From positions 35,460 through 99,459 of the forward strand of contig DDRH01000044.1 in assembly GCA_002343075.1 (NCBI GenBank): a stretch of DNA of 64,000 nucleotides. Reading direction: 5' to 3'. A program made the translations under genes and the position numbers. This document shows positions 25,988 to 34,357 of this stretch, piece by piece. A model generated the notes under the pieces. It saw only the letters and a list, made by a program, of their open reading frames with translations. It was not told where the DNA came from and ran no database searches. Position 1 is the stretch's first letter, and each line of letters starts with the position of its first letter. The DNA comes from Phycisphaerales bacterium UBA2421 (GTDB lineage: Bacteria; Planctomycetota; Phycisphaerae; Tepidisphaerales; Tepidisphaeraceae).

Positions 25988-26467
25988 CTATCGCGTCGGG
26001 CCGTGCCCCACGCTCCGATGGCAGTGCACGCACTTTACGGCGTCGGCGGCGGTGGTGGCACCGGCGACGACTTCGTGCACAAGATCGCCGTGACACCTCA
26101 GGCAGTTGTCCTGCAGAATCTTCGCGTTGTTCGCCTTAATCATGATCGGCTCGTGAAAATCCTGGAGCGTAAAGCCCTTGCTATGGTGATAGCCGTTCGC
26201 CGCCTTGCTCAGATACTTCTCGACAAACCCCGCGGGCACATGGCAATCGTTGCACGTGGCCACCGCATGATGCGACCCCTTCAACCAGCCGTTGTATTGA
26301 TCATTCATGATGTGGCAGTTGTTGCAGGCGCCGGGGTCATTGCTGAGGTAGGACAACCCCTCTGCGTAGCTAAACGTGTAAAGCCCAAGCCCGGCGGCAA
26401 GCCCGATGGGGATGGCCAGAGCAAGCCACGGCCGAATCGATCGATTGGGGCTTGGACCACGCATCAC
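25988..26467 (-). CDS. nrfH: Cytochrome c nitrite reductase small subunit, quinol dehydrogenase
   Basis: 159 residues, NapC/NirT/NrfH family. One membrane anchor ([20 protein letters not shown]) precedes four heme c sites: CNNCH 48-52, CNDCH 72-76, CLRCH 122-126 and CVHCH 146-150. [20 protein letters not shown] is the typical segment between hemes 1 and 2. It oxidises menaquinol and passes electrons to NrfA. First gene of the nrfHA operon, divergent from an outer-membrane barrel gene. The 178-base region between them probably holds both promoters. Confidence 0.93.
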   Translation of the reverse strand: MMRGPSPNRSIRPWLALAIPIGLAAGLGLYTFSYAEGLSYLSNDPGACNNCHIMNDQYNGWLKGSHHAVATCNDCHVPAGFVEKYLSKAANGYHHSKGFTLQDFHEPIMIKANNAKILQDNCLRCHGDLVHEVVAGATTAADAVKCVHCHRSVGHGPTR

Positions 26468-26556
26468 AAGCCAATTATCGGAATTTTCCGTCGCTTTATC
26501 AAGAGAGGGAGCATCAGAGTCCCATTTTTTGTCGTCTTTATCTTTTAACTGATCTG

Positions 26557-26601
26557 TTGACAGAGGCCATCCGATCTATTAAAAAGATGATTCGATCTTT
26601 T
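26557..26601 (+). promoter_or_regulatory. Candidate promoter and operator between nrfH and the barrel gene
   Basis: TTGACA (26557-26562) and TAAAAA (26580-26585) are 17 bases apart, a plausible sigma-70-like pair pointing to the gene at 26646. Overlapping the -10, AAAAGAT (26582-26588) and ATCTTTT (26595-26601) form a 7-6-7 inverted repeat that could bind a regulator. AGGAG at 26635-26639 is the ribosome-binding site of the downstream gene. The region is markedly AT-rich. Confidence 0.45.
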
Positions 26602-26645
26602 GATCTGATTAAGGTTTTTGAACTGTATCTTAGAAGGAGTAACAG

Positions 26646-27539
26646 ATGAAACCGCTTCGTTCGGGATTGGCTGCGATGGTATTGGCAGGACTAGCTTCGC
26701 AGGCCGGCGCACAGCACGCCGACTTTGTGCTGTTTGGAAAAGACTTCAAGGGCAGCACCCCGGCTGCATATCAGCCTCAGCACCGCTTCGTGCATCCGAT
26801 GACCTCGCCCTACTTTCATGAGGACTCGTTCGTAACCACCGACATTCGTGCCTACTTTCTCTATCACGACTTCCCCACAGGCGGGGTGATCAACGGCGGG
26901 ACGGCGAAGGTATACGCGGCGCAGGTGCGCGTGGCCCTGACTGACACGCTGCAGTTGGTTGCCTACAAGGACGGCTACACCGACCTCGACGCCGGACTGA
27001 GCAATGACTCCGGGTACAATGACATTGCAGCGGGTTTGAAGTGGAACTTCCTGCAGAACTGGGAACAACAGTTGCATGCCGCCGTCGGCGCCGGGTACGA
27101 GTTTCCCGTGGGCGACCCATCGGTCTTGCATAACAACGGCGAAGTCCGCTTCTGGGGGTCTGTGAACAAGGGCTTTGACAGGCTACACCTCGGCCTGACC
27201 GGCAACGTGTTTTTCGGGACCAGCGGGGATGAGCCTCTGGGCAACAGCGACTATCTTAGCTGGCATGCCCACGTCGATTACTATGTGTGCGATTGGTTCA
27301 GCCCAACCGTTGAGTTGAATGGCTACCACACATTCAACCCCAATGATGAAGTGGTCGGTTTCAGTGGAATCGATGTCACCAACCTCGGCGGGGGAGATGA
27401 CGTGGTGACCATGGCAGTCGGGGCCGAGATTCGCCCCACACAAAGGGCCGCCATCCGGGCGGCATATGAGTTTCCGCTTACAGACGGCGATGACCTTTAC
27501 GGCTACCGCATCACGGCTTCGCTCGTGCTGTCGTTCTAG
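26646..27539 (+). CDS. Outer-membrane beta-barrel protein
   Basis: 297 residues. A signal peptide (GLAAMVLAGLASQAGAQ) is followed by alternating beta strands ending in Phe (LYGYRITASLVLSF), the usual outer-membrane targeting C-terminus. Strand-like segments include VALTDTLQLVAYKDGYTDLD, FLQNWEQQLHAAVGAGYEFP and HLGLTGNVFFGTSGDE. It resembles unnamed transporter-like barrels found beside c-type cytochromes. The strong AGGAG site and the shared intergenic region with nrfH suggest co-regulation with nitrite reduction. It could be a nitrite or solute channel, but no specificity is shown. Confidence 0.75.
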   Translation: MKPLRSGLAAMVLAGLASQAGAQHADFVLFGKDFKGSTPAAYQPQHRFVHPMTSPYFHEDSFVTTDIRAYFLYHDFPTGGVINGGTAKVYAAQVRVALTDTLQLVAYKDGYTDLDAGLSNDSGYNDIAAGLKWNFLQNWEQQLHAAVGAGYEFPVGDPSVLHNNGEVRFWGSVNKGFDRLHLGLTGNVFFGTSGDEPLGNSDYLSWHAHVDYYVCDWFSPTVELNGYHTFNPNDEVVGFSGIDVTNLGGGDDVVTMAVGAEIRPTQRAAIRAAYEFPLTDGDDLYGYRITASLVLSF

Positions 27540-27668
27540 CTGCCAGGAACTCCGGCAGTACTTGCGTTAACGAAGAGGCTCACTCGGCGGCGGGAATGAC
27601 CAACGTCCGCTGCGTGAGCTTCTCGCTTTACCGACCGAGCCACGTGCGGCCCCACTGGAATACCAATG

Positions 27669-27715
27669 CACCGCGGTCGCGCGAGCAGGCTCTCCTGCGT
27701 CGCGCGACCGCGGTG
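27669..27715. terminator. Long perfect hairpin between convergent genes
   Basis: CACCGCGGTCGCGCGA (27669-27684) and TCGCGCGACCGCGGTG (27700-27715) pair perfectly over 16 bases. Inside, GCAGG/CCTGC add 5 more pairs around a CTCT loop. It sits 130 bases past the barrel gene stop and 84 before the PilZ-like gene stop, so it is a likely bidirectional terminator. Confidence 0.65.
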
Positions 27716-27798
27716 ATATTCTCGGTGCGTTGAAGTTGCCGCTTCGGTGCCGCGAAATCCATTCCGCCGGGCATCGCGCGGTAGAACGCCCGCACGAC

Positions 27799-28410
27799 TT
27801 ATGCCGCCGCCGTCAGCTTGCGGAGTTGTTTTCGCTGGAGCGTGGCGCTCAACGATTCCAGGCTCTTGCGGAGATTGCACTTCTTTTCGGTCACTTCCAG
27901 GGTGAACGCGGTCTGACCACCCGGCAGCTTTTCCTGCCCGGCGACCGACATCGTGCCCGTGGCGTAGATGCCATCAACTGTAAGGTTGATCGAGACACTC
28001 TGCCCCACCCGCAGCGGCTGCTGCGTGATCACAGAAAGGCCCTCTTCACCCAGATCGGCCAACTGGCAGTTAATCTGGTTATCGACGCTCAGAAGGATGT
28101 TCTGGCCGAGCGCGCTGATGCGGAAAGTCTCTTCTTCGCTGCACAAGACCGGATCGGCATCGGTGGTGATATCGATGACGCTGTTGCCGTTGCTGGCCTT
28201 CACGTTGTTGATGAGAACGCTCTGCGAGTGAAACTTGCCGCGCCAGTCGGCAAAGATGACCAGCTTCGCACCAGCCTTCAACTCAGATCCGAGGGGAAAC
28301 TGAAGTTTCGCGGTGTTGTCGTAGGTATCGAGCACTTTGCCCGGCGTGATAACGCGACTCGAACCGCTGGTGAAAAGGGTGAGATACACAGAACTGTTTG
28401 GGGTCAACAT
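27799..28410 (-). CDS. PilZ-like / YcgR-N-like protein
   Basis: 203 residues. The N-terminal half is a small beta domain (SRVITPGKVLDTYDNTAKLQ, VIFADWRGKFHSQSVLI) like YcgR-N or flagellar brake domains. The C-terminal half resembles PilZ (INCQLADLGEEGLSVITQQP, RVGQSVSINLTVDGIYATGT). In the PilZ part the D-x-S-x-x-G motif reads D-L-G-E-E-G, and the upstream R-x-x-x-R motif is not evident. It may therefore be a degenerate PilZ that no longer binds cyclic-di-GMP. No signal peptide. Convergent with the barrel gene. Confidence 0.65.
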   Translation of the reverse strand: MLTPNSSVYLTLFTSGSSRVITPGKVLDTYDNTAKLQFPLGSELKAGAKLVIFADWRGKFHSQSVLINNVKASNGNSVIDITTDADPVLCSEEETFRISALGQNILLSVDNQINCQLADLGEEGLSVITQQPLRVGQSVSINLTVDGIYATGTMSVAGQEKLPGGQTAFTLEVTEKKCNLRKSLESLSATLQRKQLRKLTAAA

Positions 28411-28644
28411 CTCAGGCTCCTCATGATTGCAATGGCACGGAGAAATTCCGTCGCACAGAAGCTTTCATCGGCCCGAAGCGCCGGGTGTTTTGCGGCATGA
28501 TGACAGCCGCGAGTGTGCGATGTTCCCGGACGTAAGGCCATCAGCACAGTGTGGCGGCGGGACCGACCGGCTATAATTGCACTCCCTCTTCGGCAGAAGA
28601 GTCGGACAGGCAGGCGAAAGCCAGGTGCTCGAGAAGGAACCACG

Positions 28645-29217
28645 ATGACCCGAATCACCGCTACAGTGGTAGTTTTGTTGTTGATGACCGGCTGCGCATC
28701 TGCGCCGAGCGCGTCGACGACGACCGACTACGACAAAAACGTCGATTTTTCGAAGTTCACCACATACGGTTTCGCACCCGGCAAGATCATCGAACAGCCG
28801 GACTATGAATCGATCGACAGACAACGGCTCGAAGAACGCATTCGCGCCGCGGTGGTGGCAGAGATGGAAGTCCGCGGGCTGGATTATGTGACCGACAGCC
28901 CGCAACTGCTCGTCACCTACACCGCCGGCGCACAACAGAAGGCGGACCTTGTGCGCATCGCCCCGACCTACACCGGCCACGACTACGATGCCCCCGGCGC
29001 CTGGCGCCCCGCCGGGTGGTACGCGCAGACTGAAGAGCAATTCTGGTCAAAGCAGTACATCGAAGGCACGCTGCTGCTCGATATCTATGACACACAGACG
29101 AAGCAGGCGGTATGGAAATCGTACACCAAGGTGCAAATCATGTCGGATGAAGTACAGCGAAACCGCGCGCCCGAAGTCATCGCCGGCGCGCTCAAGGGCT
29201 TCCCCCCGAAGAGATGA
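28645..29217 (+). CDS. DUF4136 lipoprotein
   Basis: 190 residues from the ATG at 28645, preceded by GAAGGAA. The longer frame from 28513 lacks a site. The signal peptide and lipobox are MTRITATVVVLLLMTGCASA, with cleavage before Cys16. The DUF4136 domain follows: YDKNVDFSKFTTYGFAPG, then QRLEERIRAAVVAEMEVRGL, QLLVTYTAGAQQKADLV, GTLLLDIYDTQTKQAVWKSY and RAPEVIAGALKGFPPKR. These small lipoproteins are widespread and of unknown role. A strong hairpin follows the gene. Confidence 0.88.
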   Translation: MTRITATVVVLLLMTGCASAPSASTTTDYDKNVDFSKFTTYGFAPGKIIEQPDYESIDRQRLEERIRAAVVAEMEVRGLDYVTDSPQLLVTYTAGAQQKADLVRIAPTYTGHDYDAPGAWRPAGWYAQTEEQFWSKQYIEGTLLLDIYDTQTKQAVWKSYTKVQIMSDEVQRNRAPEVIAGALKGFPPKR

Positions 29218-29251
29218 TGGTTTCACCGTCGCAACTGACTGCCAAAAGGAA

Positions 29252-29309
29252 GGGCACCGAAGAACAGCTATGCAGGCGGCACGCACTGCATCGCTGTTCA
29301 TCGGTGCCC
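29252..29309. terminator. Long hairpin between convergent genes
   Basis: GGGCACCGAAGAACAGC (29252-29268) pairs at 16 of 17 positions with GCTGTTCATCGGTGCCC (29293-29309). Inside, ATGCAG (29270-29275) pairs with CTGCAT (29286-29291). AATTTT follows at 29311. Good candidate terminator for the DUF4136 gene, perhaps in both directions. Confidence 0.65.
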
Positions 29310-29375
29310 GAATTTTGGTCGCCCGAGCTCTGGACGCCCAATCATTGGCTGATGGATGAAGCTTGATTGGGCGGA

Positions 29376-30122
29376 TCACATTCCCACAGCGCGCTTCAGC
29401 CGCTTGCGGAAGACCCCCGCGGTGCCCAGCAGTGCGCCACCGGCCCACACTGCCGCCGGTAGCGGGACTGCGGTGGCGCGGATTTCGACAACCAGGTCGT
29501 TGTAGTCGCTGTGGGTGCGACGCTTGGGAAGCGATGGGCTGAAATCAAGGTCTTCCCAGAACATGAGCCACGTCTTTTCCTTCGTGCCAAGTCCGAGCAC
29601 TTCATATGTGATCATATGATCGCGGCCGTCGGCGTTGCGAGTCATGTCGGATGAATGCGTGCCGCTATCGCCGCTTCGGGTGAAGGTCATCATCTCGCCC
29701 ATGCACTTCCCGTGGGCAGTCGTGCTGCTGACGTCGTAGCCGTAGCCGGTCACGTCAAACAAATGACTCACCGAGCCCCCGCGGTCGATGCTGAGCGACT
29801 GGCTGTTGTTGCTGAACTTGGCCACAGCGCGGGCGGTGAAATGGCCGTCGATCCAACTGGCATCGGTGGTATCACCGATGGTTCCGCGGGCGATGTTCAT
29901 TGACGGGGTGACGCTCATGGCGTCATCCACGCGCCGGAGGGTGACCGCACCATTGAAAAAGTCGTCGCCGATTTTATGAAACCCACCGCCGTACAGCGTA
30001 TTGATGATGCTGTGCTGTGAAGGCTCGCTGGCTGGGGCTGCACCAATCTTGGTGAAGCCAGCAAACGCCACACTGGAAATCGCCACCGCCGCAGAAGCCG
30101 CCAGAATTGCTATCGAACGCAT
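29376..30122 (-). CDS. Secreted protein with VPLPA-CTERM sorting tail
   Basis: 248 residues from the Met at 30122 (MRSIAILAASAAVAISSVAF signal peptide); an upstream extension of 29 codons has no signal character. The mature part has SDYNDLVVEIRATAVPLPAA. D-Y-N-D-L is the short motif seen near the end of DUF4114-like secreted proteins. The C-terminus AVPLPAAVWAGGALLGTAG then FRKRLKR is a VPLPA-CTERM signal: V-P-L-P-A, a membrane helix and a basic tail. In known systems it is recognised by an exosortase, which is not in this window. Function of the mature domain unknown; ancestral relatives are extracellular matrix components. Confidence 0.8.
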   Translation of the reverse strand: MRSIAILAASAAVAISSVAFAGFTKIGAAPASEPSQHSIINTLYGGGFHKIGDDFFNGAVTLRRVDDAMSVTPSMNIARGTIGDTTDASWIDGHFTARAVAKFSNNSQSLSIDRGGSVSHLFDVTGYGYDVSSTTAHGKCMGEMMTFTRSGDSGTHSSDMTRNADGRDHMITYEVLGLGTKEKTWLMFWEDLDFSPSLPKRRTHSDYNDLVVEIRATAVPLPAAVWAGGALLGTAGVFRKRLKRAVGM

Positions 30123-30371
30123 GAGCAATGTCCTCTTGTGTGCATGCCCGCCGACGGCCAACGCATTCCGCCGTTGTCGGGCTACAAGAGAACAATGCCA
30201 CCGATTCAATTCACTGACGCAATTTTCAAGCTTTCACGATGACTGATAACGCGGGGCGCGTCCGTTTATGATGCGCGTGCACCAAACACCACGCATAACG
30301 ATCACAACAGCTCATGGGCGCCGCAGCGCACGGGTGTGGAACTCTCTCAACTTCCAATATCAGATCGAGCA

Positions 30372-31787
30372 TCATTCGTGAACATCGGTGGGTTCGCCGG
30401 CGACGTTGCTCTGTGTGAATGCCGAGAACGCGATGATCCGCTTCAGATATTGATCGGCGTCGCGGAGATGGCGCGCTGCGGCTTCACGGCGCTCGGTTTC
30501 TGAGGCGCCGGCATCGACGAGCAACACCTGCTGCCGCAGCACTTCGGTGAGCAGCGTCGCGGCAAACGAGGAGAACGGCGTCGCGTGATACTCGGGTACT
30601 TGCGGGGCAAGCTCGATGAACATCCGCCCGACGCGCTGCCCGCCGTAGAGGGGATCGGGCTGCACCAAGTCTGGGTCTTCCCAGCTTCTCCGCACGGGCG
30701 AGATGATATCGGTATATCTCTTCCGCGCGGCGATTCCCTCAGCGGAGAAGAGAATGTGTTCGATCACCCGCCATGACGCCGCCGGATCGCGCGCGTTGCG
30801 CGGGATTCCCAGCATCGTGCCGCCCCAGGTGCTCGTCGGGTGGTCGGTCGGATCAAACCGGGGCAGCGGCATCATCGCCAGCCGGCCCTGAAGCGACTCG
30901 GGGCCGTTCTTGCGGATGTAGGTCACGCGCCAGTCTGCCGTCACCATCGCGCCCAGCGCGCCGGTGGAAAGATCTTGCACCCAGTTATTGCCCCCCGGGC
31001 TTGCCGCAGCACCAATCCGCCGCGAGCCTGCAACCATTGTTGCGTATCGCACAACCGTGTCGGCCACTTTAGGATCGGTCATGTGCGACACGAGATGGTT
31101 GTCCACCAGATTGACCCGGCGCTGGAGAATCAACCTCAGCAACGGGTCGGATGCCCACGGCGACATCTCCATCGCGACACGCTCGGGATGGCCGTTGGCC
31201 CGCCAGTATGCCTGATATCGCAAGCACGCTTCACTAAACGCGTCCCACGTCTCGCAGGCGGCCAGATCGACCCCCGCGGCGTCGAACAGGTCTTTTCGAT
31301 ATGTGAGCGTGACAGGATGAACATCATGCGGAATGCCGAAGAGCGTGCCATCGCGCGTCCACGGGGCCAGCCGCGCCGCGATCAGTTCTTCTCGCAGCCC
31401 GCTCGCATTCAAAAACTCATCCAGCGGGAGCAGGCCGACTTTCTCCGGCGGGAAGCGAAAGTACTTGCCGACCGAGTTGATCTCAAGCTCTACCACATCC
31501 GGAACCTTGTCCCCCGTTGCCCCGCTCATCATCAGCGACAGCAGCCGCGTATCGAGCGCGCGATTGTTAATCAGGTTGACATTCAGCGTCTGCCCAAACT
31601 TGCGTTCATACTCATCAACCAACGAAGGCCCACGGTCGCGCAGCCGGTAGCTGTTGGCGTGCGAGATGGCGAAAACCCACATCGTCATATCCGCCCGCGC
31701 CGGCGGCCGACGCGTGGACACCACGACGCTCGTCGCCAGCGCGATCAGCAGCATCACGAAGATGGGCTTGCCCAGGTGGAAACTCAC
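30372..31787 (-). CDS. ABC transporter substrate-binding protein (family 1, sugar type)
   Basis: 471 residues. A hydrophobic N-terminus (PIFVMLLIALATSVVVS) precedes a two-lobe binding fold: LVDEYERKFGQTLNVNLINN, GDKVPDVVELEINSVGKYF, LFGIPHDVHPVTLTYRKDLF (hinge region), GAMVTADWRVTYIRKNGPES and TSTWGGTMLGIPRNARDPAA. It belongs to the maltose/multiple-sugar binding group that feeds carbohydrate ABC importers. No permease or ATPase lies next to it, so it may be orphan or work with components encoded elsewhere. It lacks an obvious lipobox Cys; the N-terminal helix may stay as an anchor. Confidence 0.85.
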   Translation of the reverse strand: MSFHLGKPIFVMLLIALATSVVVSTRRPPARADMTMWVFAISHANSYRLRDRGPSLVDEYERKFGQTLNVNLINNRALDTRLLSLMMSGATGDKVPDVVELEINSVGKYFRFPPEKVGLLPLDEFLNASGLREELIAARLAPWTRDGTLFGIPHDVHPVTLTYRKDLFDAAGVDLAACETWDAFSEACLRYQAYWRANGHPERVAMEMSPWASDPLLRLILQRRVNLVDNHLVSHMTDPKVADTVVRYATMVAGSRRIGAAASPGGNNWVQDLSTGALGAMVTADWRVTYIRKNGPESLQGRLAMMPLPRFDPTDHPTSTWGGTMLGIPRNARDPAASWRVIEHILFSAEGIAARKRYTDIISPVRRSWEDPDLVQPDPLYGGQRVGRMFIELAPQVPEYHATPFSSFAATLLTEVLRQQVLLVDAGASETERREAAARHLRDADQYLKRIIAFSAFTQSNVAGEPTDVHE

Positions 31788-31807
31788 GCGCGCACGCTAC
31801 CTATCGG

Positions 31808-32866
31808 TCAGACTTCGATGCTCACCAGCGTGTCGGCACCGTCATTCGGGCCGGTATCGGTGCCCTCGCCGCCGTCGAGCAAATCGGCGCCCTTCCCACC
31901 TTGCAGGATGTCGTCTCCGGCCTCGCCGTAAAGTTTATCGTTGCTACCTGCGCCGAAGAGCAGATCGTTGCCCGTCCCGCCGAACAGTCGATCGACATTC
32001 CCCCCGCCGTCGAGGGTGTCGTCGCCGCCGTTGCCGTAGAGACGATCGTCGCCGGCTTCGCCGAGCAGGCTGTCGCGCGAGCCTGAGCCGTTGAGCCTGT
32101 CGTTGCCGTTGCCGCCGAAGAGTGTGTTTCTGCCCGCGCCGCCGGAGATGGTGTCATTGCCTTCGCCACCGAAGAGCAGGTCGGCGTCGTCGCCGCCGAA
32201 GATGTAGTCGGCTTCATCGGCACCGGTTGGCGCAGCAGCGTCGCCGTAGATCGTGTCGGCACCGTCACCGGCGGTGATGCTATCGGCACCGGCCTGGCCT
32301 TCGATGAGGTTATCGCCGAGATCGACATTGATGGTGTCATTGCCGGTGCCCCCGAAGATGAGGTTGGCACCGGAGGCGTCGTTGATCGTATCATTTCCGG
32401 CATTCCCGCTGAGCCGGTCAAGCCCCCCGCCGCCAGTGAGTCGATCGTTACCGCCTTGCCCGGAGAGCGAATCGTTGCCGTCACCGCCTTGCAGGGAATC
32501 GTTGCCGCGATCGCCGATGAGTGTGTCATCGCCCGCCCCACCGGTGAGGCTCGCGGGGATTTCGATCGAGTCGTCGGCCATGTCAACCACATCATTGCCG
32601 TTGCCCAGATCGGCAACAATGCGATTGATATTCGCTGCGGTGAACGACTGTTGCTGCCCGTCATGGCTCACGACAAGTTGAGTGCTGCCCGTCGCCTGTC
32701 GCAGGGTGAAAACATCGGCTCCCGAGGTGCCGACGAGTGTAAGAATGCCGCCGGCAAGGGTGGCGAAGTTGGAATGCAGCAACGTGCGTGGCTCGAGCAC
32801 CTCCACCGCGCCGACGCGGCTGTCGCGGATAATCACTTCGGCTCCTGGTGATGTAGTACGCTGCAT
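31808..32866 (-). CDS. RTX-type calcium-binding repeat protein with LEPR-XLL motif
   Basis: 352 residues from the Met at 32866, which has GGAGGG upstream (GGAGGGCAGTCATC before the ATG). The LEPR-XLL motif is VLEPRTLLHS (23-32). A short beta domain follows (LTLVGTSGADVFTLRQATGS, LVVSHDGQQQSFTAANINR). From about residue 85 come many nonapeptide repeats of the G-G-x-G-x-D-x-L type (GNDSLQGGDGNDSLSGQGGN, RLSGNAGNDTINDASGANLI). These form a calcium-binding beta-roll. No catalytic domain is present, so it is likely a structural surface or matrix protein. It is followed at 20 bases by the sugar-binding protein on the same strand. Confidence 0.9.
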   Translation of the reverse strand: MQRTTSPGAEVIIRDSRVGAVEVLEPRTLLHSNFATLAGGILTLVGTSGADVFTLRQATGSTQLVVSHDGQQQSFTAANINRIVADLGNGNDVVDMADDSIEIPASLTGGAGDDTLIGDRGNDSLQGGDGNDSLSGQGGNDRLTGGGGLDRLSGNAGNDTINDASGANLIFGGTGNDTINVDLGDNLIEGQAGADSITAGDGADTIYGDAAAPTGADEADYIFGGDDADLLFGGEGNDTISGGAGRNTLFGGNGNDRLNGSGSRDSLLGEAGDDRLYGNGGDDTLDGGGNVDRLFGGTGNDLLFGAGSNDKLYGEAGDDILQGGKGADLLDGGEGTDTGPNDGADTLVSIEV

Positions 32867-32991
32867 GATGACTGCCCTCCGACGTAGTTGCCCCGCACAA
32901 AACACTCGCGGCGCCATCGCTCCGCGATCGACTCTCAACTATCAACGAACCGACGTTAACTCGCAACCGGCAACCAGCGACTACCGATCAA

Positions 32992-33070
32992 TGTTCCGCG
33001 CGGAACAATTGGCAGCGGGCAGGAGACAGTGGGCAGTAGGCAGATGGGGTATCACCGTTCCGCGCGGAAC
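32992..33070. repeat. Two copies of a TTCCGCGCGGAA palindrome, parS-like
   Basis: TGTTCCGCGCGGAACA (32992-33007) is a perfect 16-base palindrome. GTTCCGCGCGGAAC (33057-33070) is a second 14-base copy. Centres are 64 bases apart, and both are followed by AAT on the right. The outer bases fit parS (TGTT-N-C-ACGT-G-N-AACA), but the centre is GCGC, not ACGT. They lie in the gap between two divergently unrelated surface-protein genes. Confidence 0.5.
33008..33050. repeat. Word-like GGCAG repeat patch
   Basis: Between the two palindromes, GGCAGCGGGCAG, GTGGGCAGTAGGCAG and similar words repeat with 7-10 base spacing. To the left, about 32959-32983, CGCAACCGGCAACCAGCGACT repeats in another word class. 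No coding potential. Confidence 0.4.
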
Positions 33071-33180
33071 AATCTGATTTACGCACCGCAAACTATTGCC
33101 AATAATGCAGTTGCGACAAAAATAAGTAAAAACCACACCCTAACAAATCAGGCCCGAATGTGTGGCTGAAATCACAGAAT

Positions 33181-34335
33181 CTACGCCCGCCGCCGCAGCA
33201 CCGCCACCCCCGCAAACCCCATTACCGCGATCCCCGCGGGTTCCGGCACGACCGGGTCCAGGCGGAAGTACGCAAACCCGCTGCCGTCGTCGAGGCGCGC
33301 CTCAGCCAGTATCTGCCCGGCATTGTTGATGTCCATCCCGCGGATAACTGTCGCGCCGGGCAGATTCACCATCGCATTCAAATCTTGTGGCTCAAGACTT
33401 CCATTTGGCCAAATCAATGCCTTCGTAAAGTCTGCGCCGAGCGTCGGGGTTGCCGCGCCTACAACGGTGTTGCTATTGTTAATCCCGCCGATGTAAGTTT
33501 CAGCGAAACCGGGGAACAATCCAAGGTCGCGAAACTCTTGCGCGCCGGTTGCTAAATCATGCCGCGCGACGAATCCGCGAATGCCACCAGTAGGAGCAAA
33601 CTGACCAACGAGCCAGTTGCTGTCGTTGATATCCGATGGCGCGATGCGGCCAAGTTCATCGCCGAAGCGCAAAAGCGTGTACGAGCCGTTTTGACCGATC
33701 AGGCCACTATCCAAGCTGCTGGGATCGTTGCTGTTGGCTGTTCCGCCGATATAAATACCCGATGCGTTGACCGAAAAAAGCGCGCTGGTCGTCGACCCGG
33801 GAATGCTCAACAGCGTGAAGGTTCCGTTCTGCCAGACGCAGGCTTGCCGGGTTCGACCGGATGATGTAGCCGCCGTCACGATCGCTGCTCCAACGATGAC
33901 TGTGCCATTTCCTTCTCGTGGAATTCCAAACTCTTCGGGTATTGGAAGCGGTGTCGCGCCAAGCGACCCCCAAACGACTGCCGGCCCGCCCGCTTGGCCG
34001 AGTGGCGCAATGATGCCAATTGGTGCACTGTCGGAACCATCAAATCCGTGTACGACTGCGGCCTCATAAGACCCTTGAACGGGTAAAATGTGGGGTTTCC
34101 CTGCAACGTCCCACACTATCGGATAACTACCGGGTGGCTTTGAGAATCCCGTAAAAGTGTATCCGCTGACATGCCCTCCCTCTCCCAAGGCAGTCGGGTA
34201 GTGAACATTGTCTGCGCGAAGCAGCGTCGCATCATATGTTACCCGAGCGTAAGAGGCGGACGGCAAGAAAAAAATGGAAACGCAGTAAAAAGCAATTGAC
34301 CACCACGGTAATTTTTGTGATGCGGATGTAGGCAT
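33181..34335 (-). CDS. Secreted PEP-CTERM protein with HAF-type repeats
   Basis: 384 residues. A signal peptide (WSIAFYCVSIFFLPSASYA) is followed by repeating units in which an N/D-x-x-G-x-x-x-G strand is followed by an aromatic W/F strand: FSVNASGIYIGGTANSNDP, INDSNWLVGQFAPTGGIRGF, INNSNTVVGAATPTLGADF and INNAGQILAEARLDDGSGFA. These resemble HAF repeats of extracellular proteins. The C-terminus VVPEPAGIAVMGFAGVAVL then RRRA is a clean PEP-CTERM tail. Probably exported and processed by an exosortase encoded elsewhere. Divergent from the truncated secreted gene at 34358, with only 22 bases between starts. Confidence 0.85.
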   Translation of the reverse strand: MPTSASQKLPWWSIAFYCVSIFFLPSASYARVTYDATLLRADNVHYPTALGEGGHVSGYTFTGFSKPPGSYPIVWDVAGKPHILPVQGSYEAAVVHGFDGSDSAPIGIIAPLGQAGGPAVVWGSLGATPLPIPEEFGIPREGNGTVIVGAAIVTAATSSGRTRQACVWQNGTFTLLSIPGSTTSALFSVNASGIYIGGTANSNDPSSLDSGLIGQNGSYTLLRFGDELGRIAPSDINDSNWLVGQFAPTGGIRGFVARHDLATGAQEFRDLGLFPGFAETYIGGINNSNTVVGAATPTLGADFTKALIWPNGSLEPQDLNAMVNLPGATVIRGMDINNAGQILAEARLDDGSGFAYFRLDPVVPEPAGIAVMGFAGVAVLRRRA

Positions 34336-34357
34336 CTAACTCCAAGGAAGGTACGTC

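Noticed and set aside
30840..31931. Plus-strand open frame of 363 codons
   Set aside because: Antisense to the sugar-binding protein, which has a full two-lobe pattern. The plus frame has shadow composition and no recognisable domain.
31808..32600. Regular repeats that might be read as a CRISPR array (minus strand)
   Set aside because: Again RTX coding repeats within one open frame.
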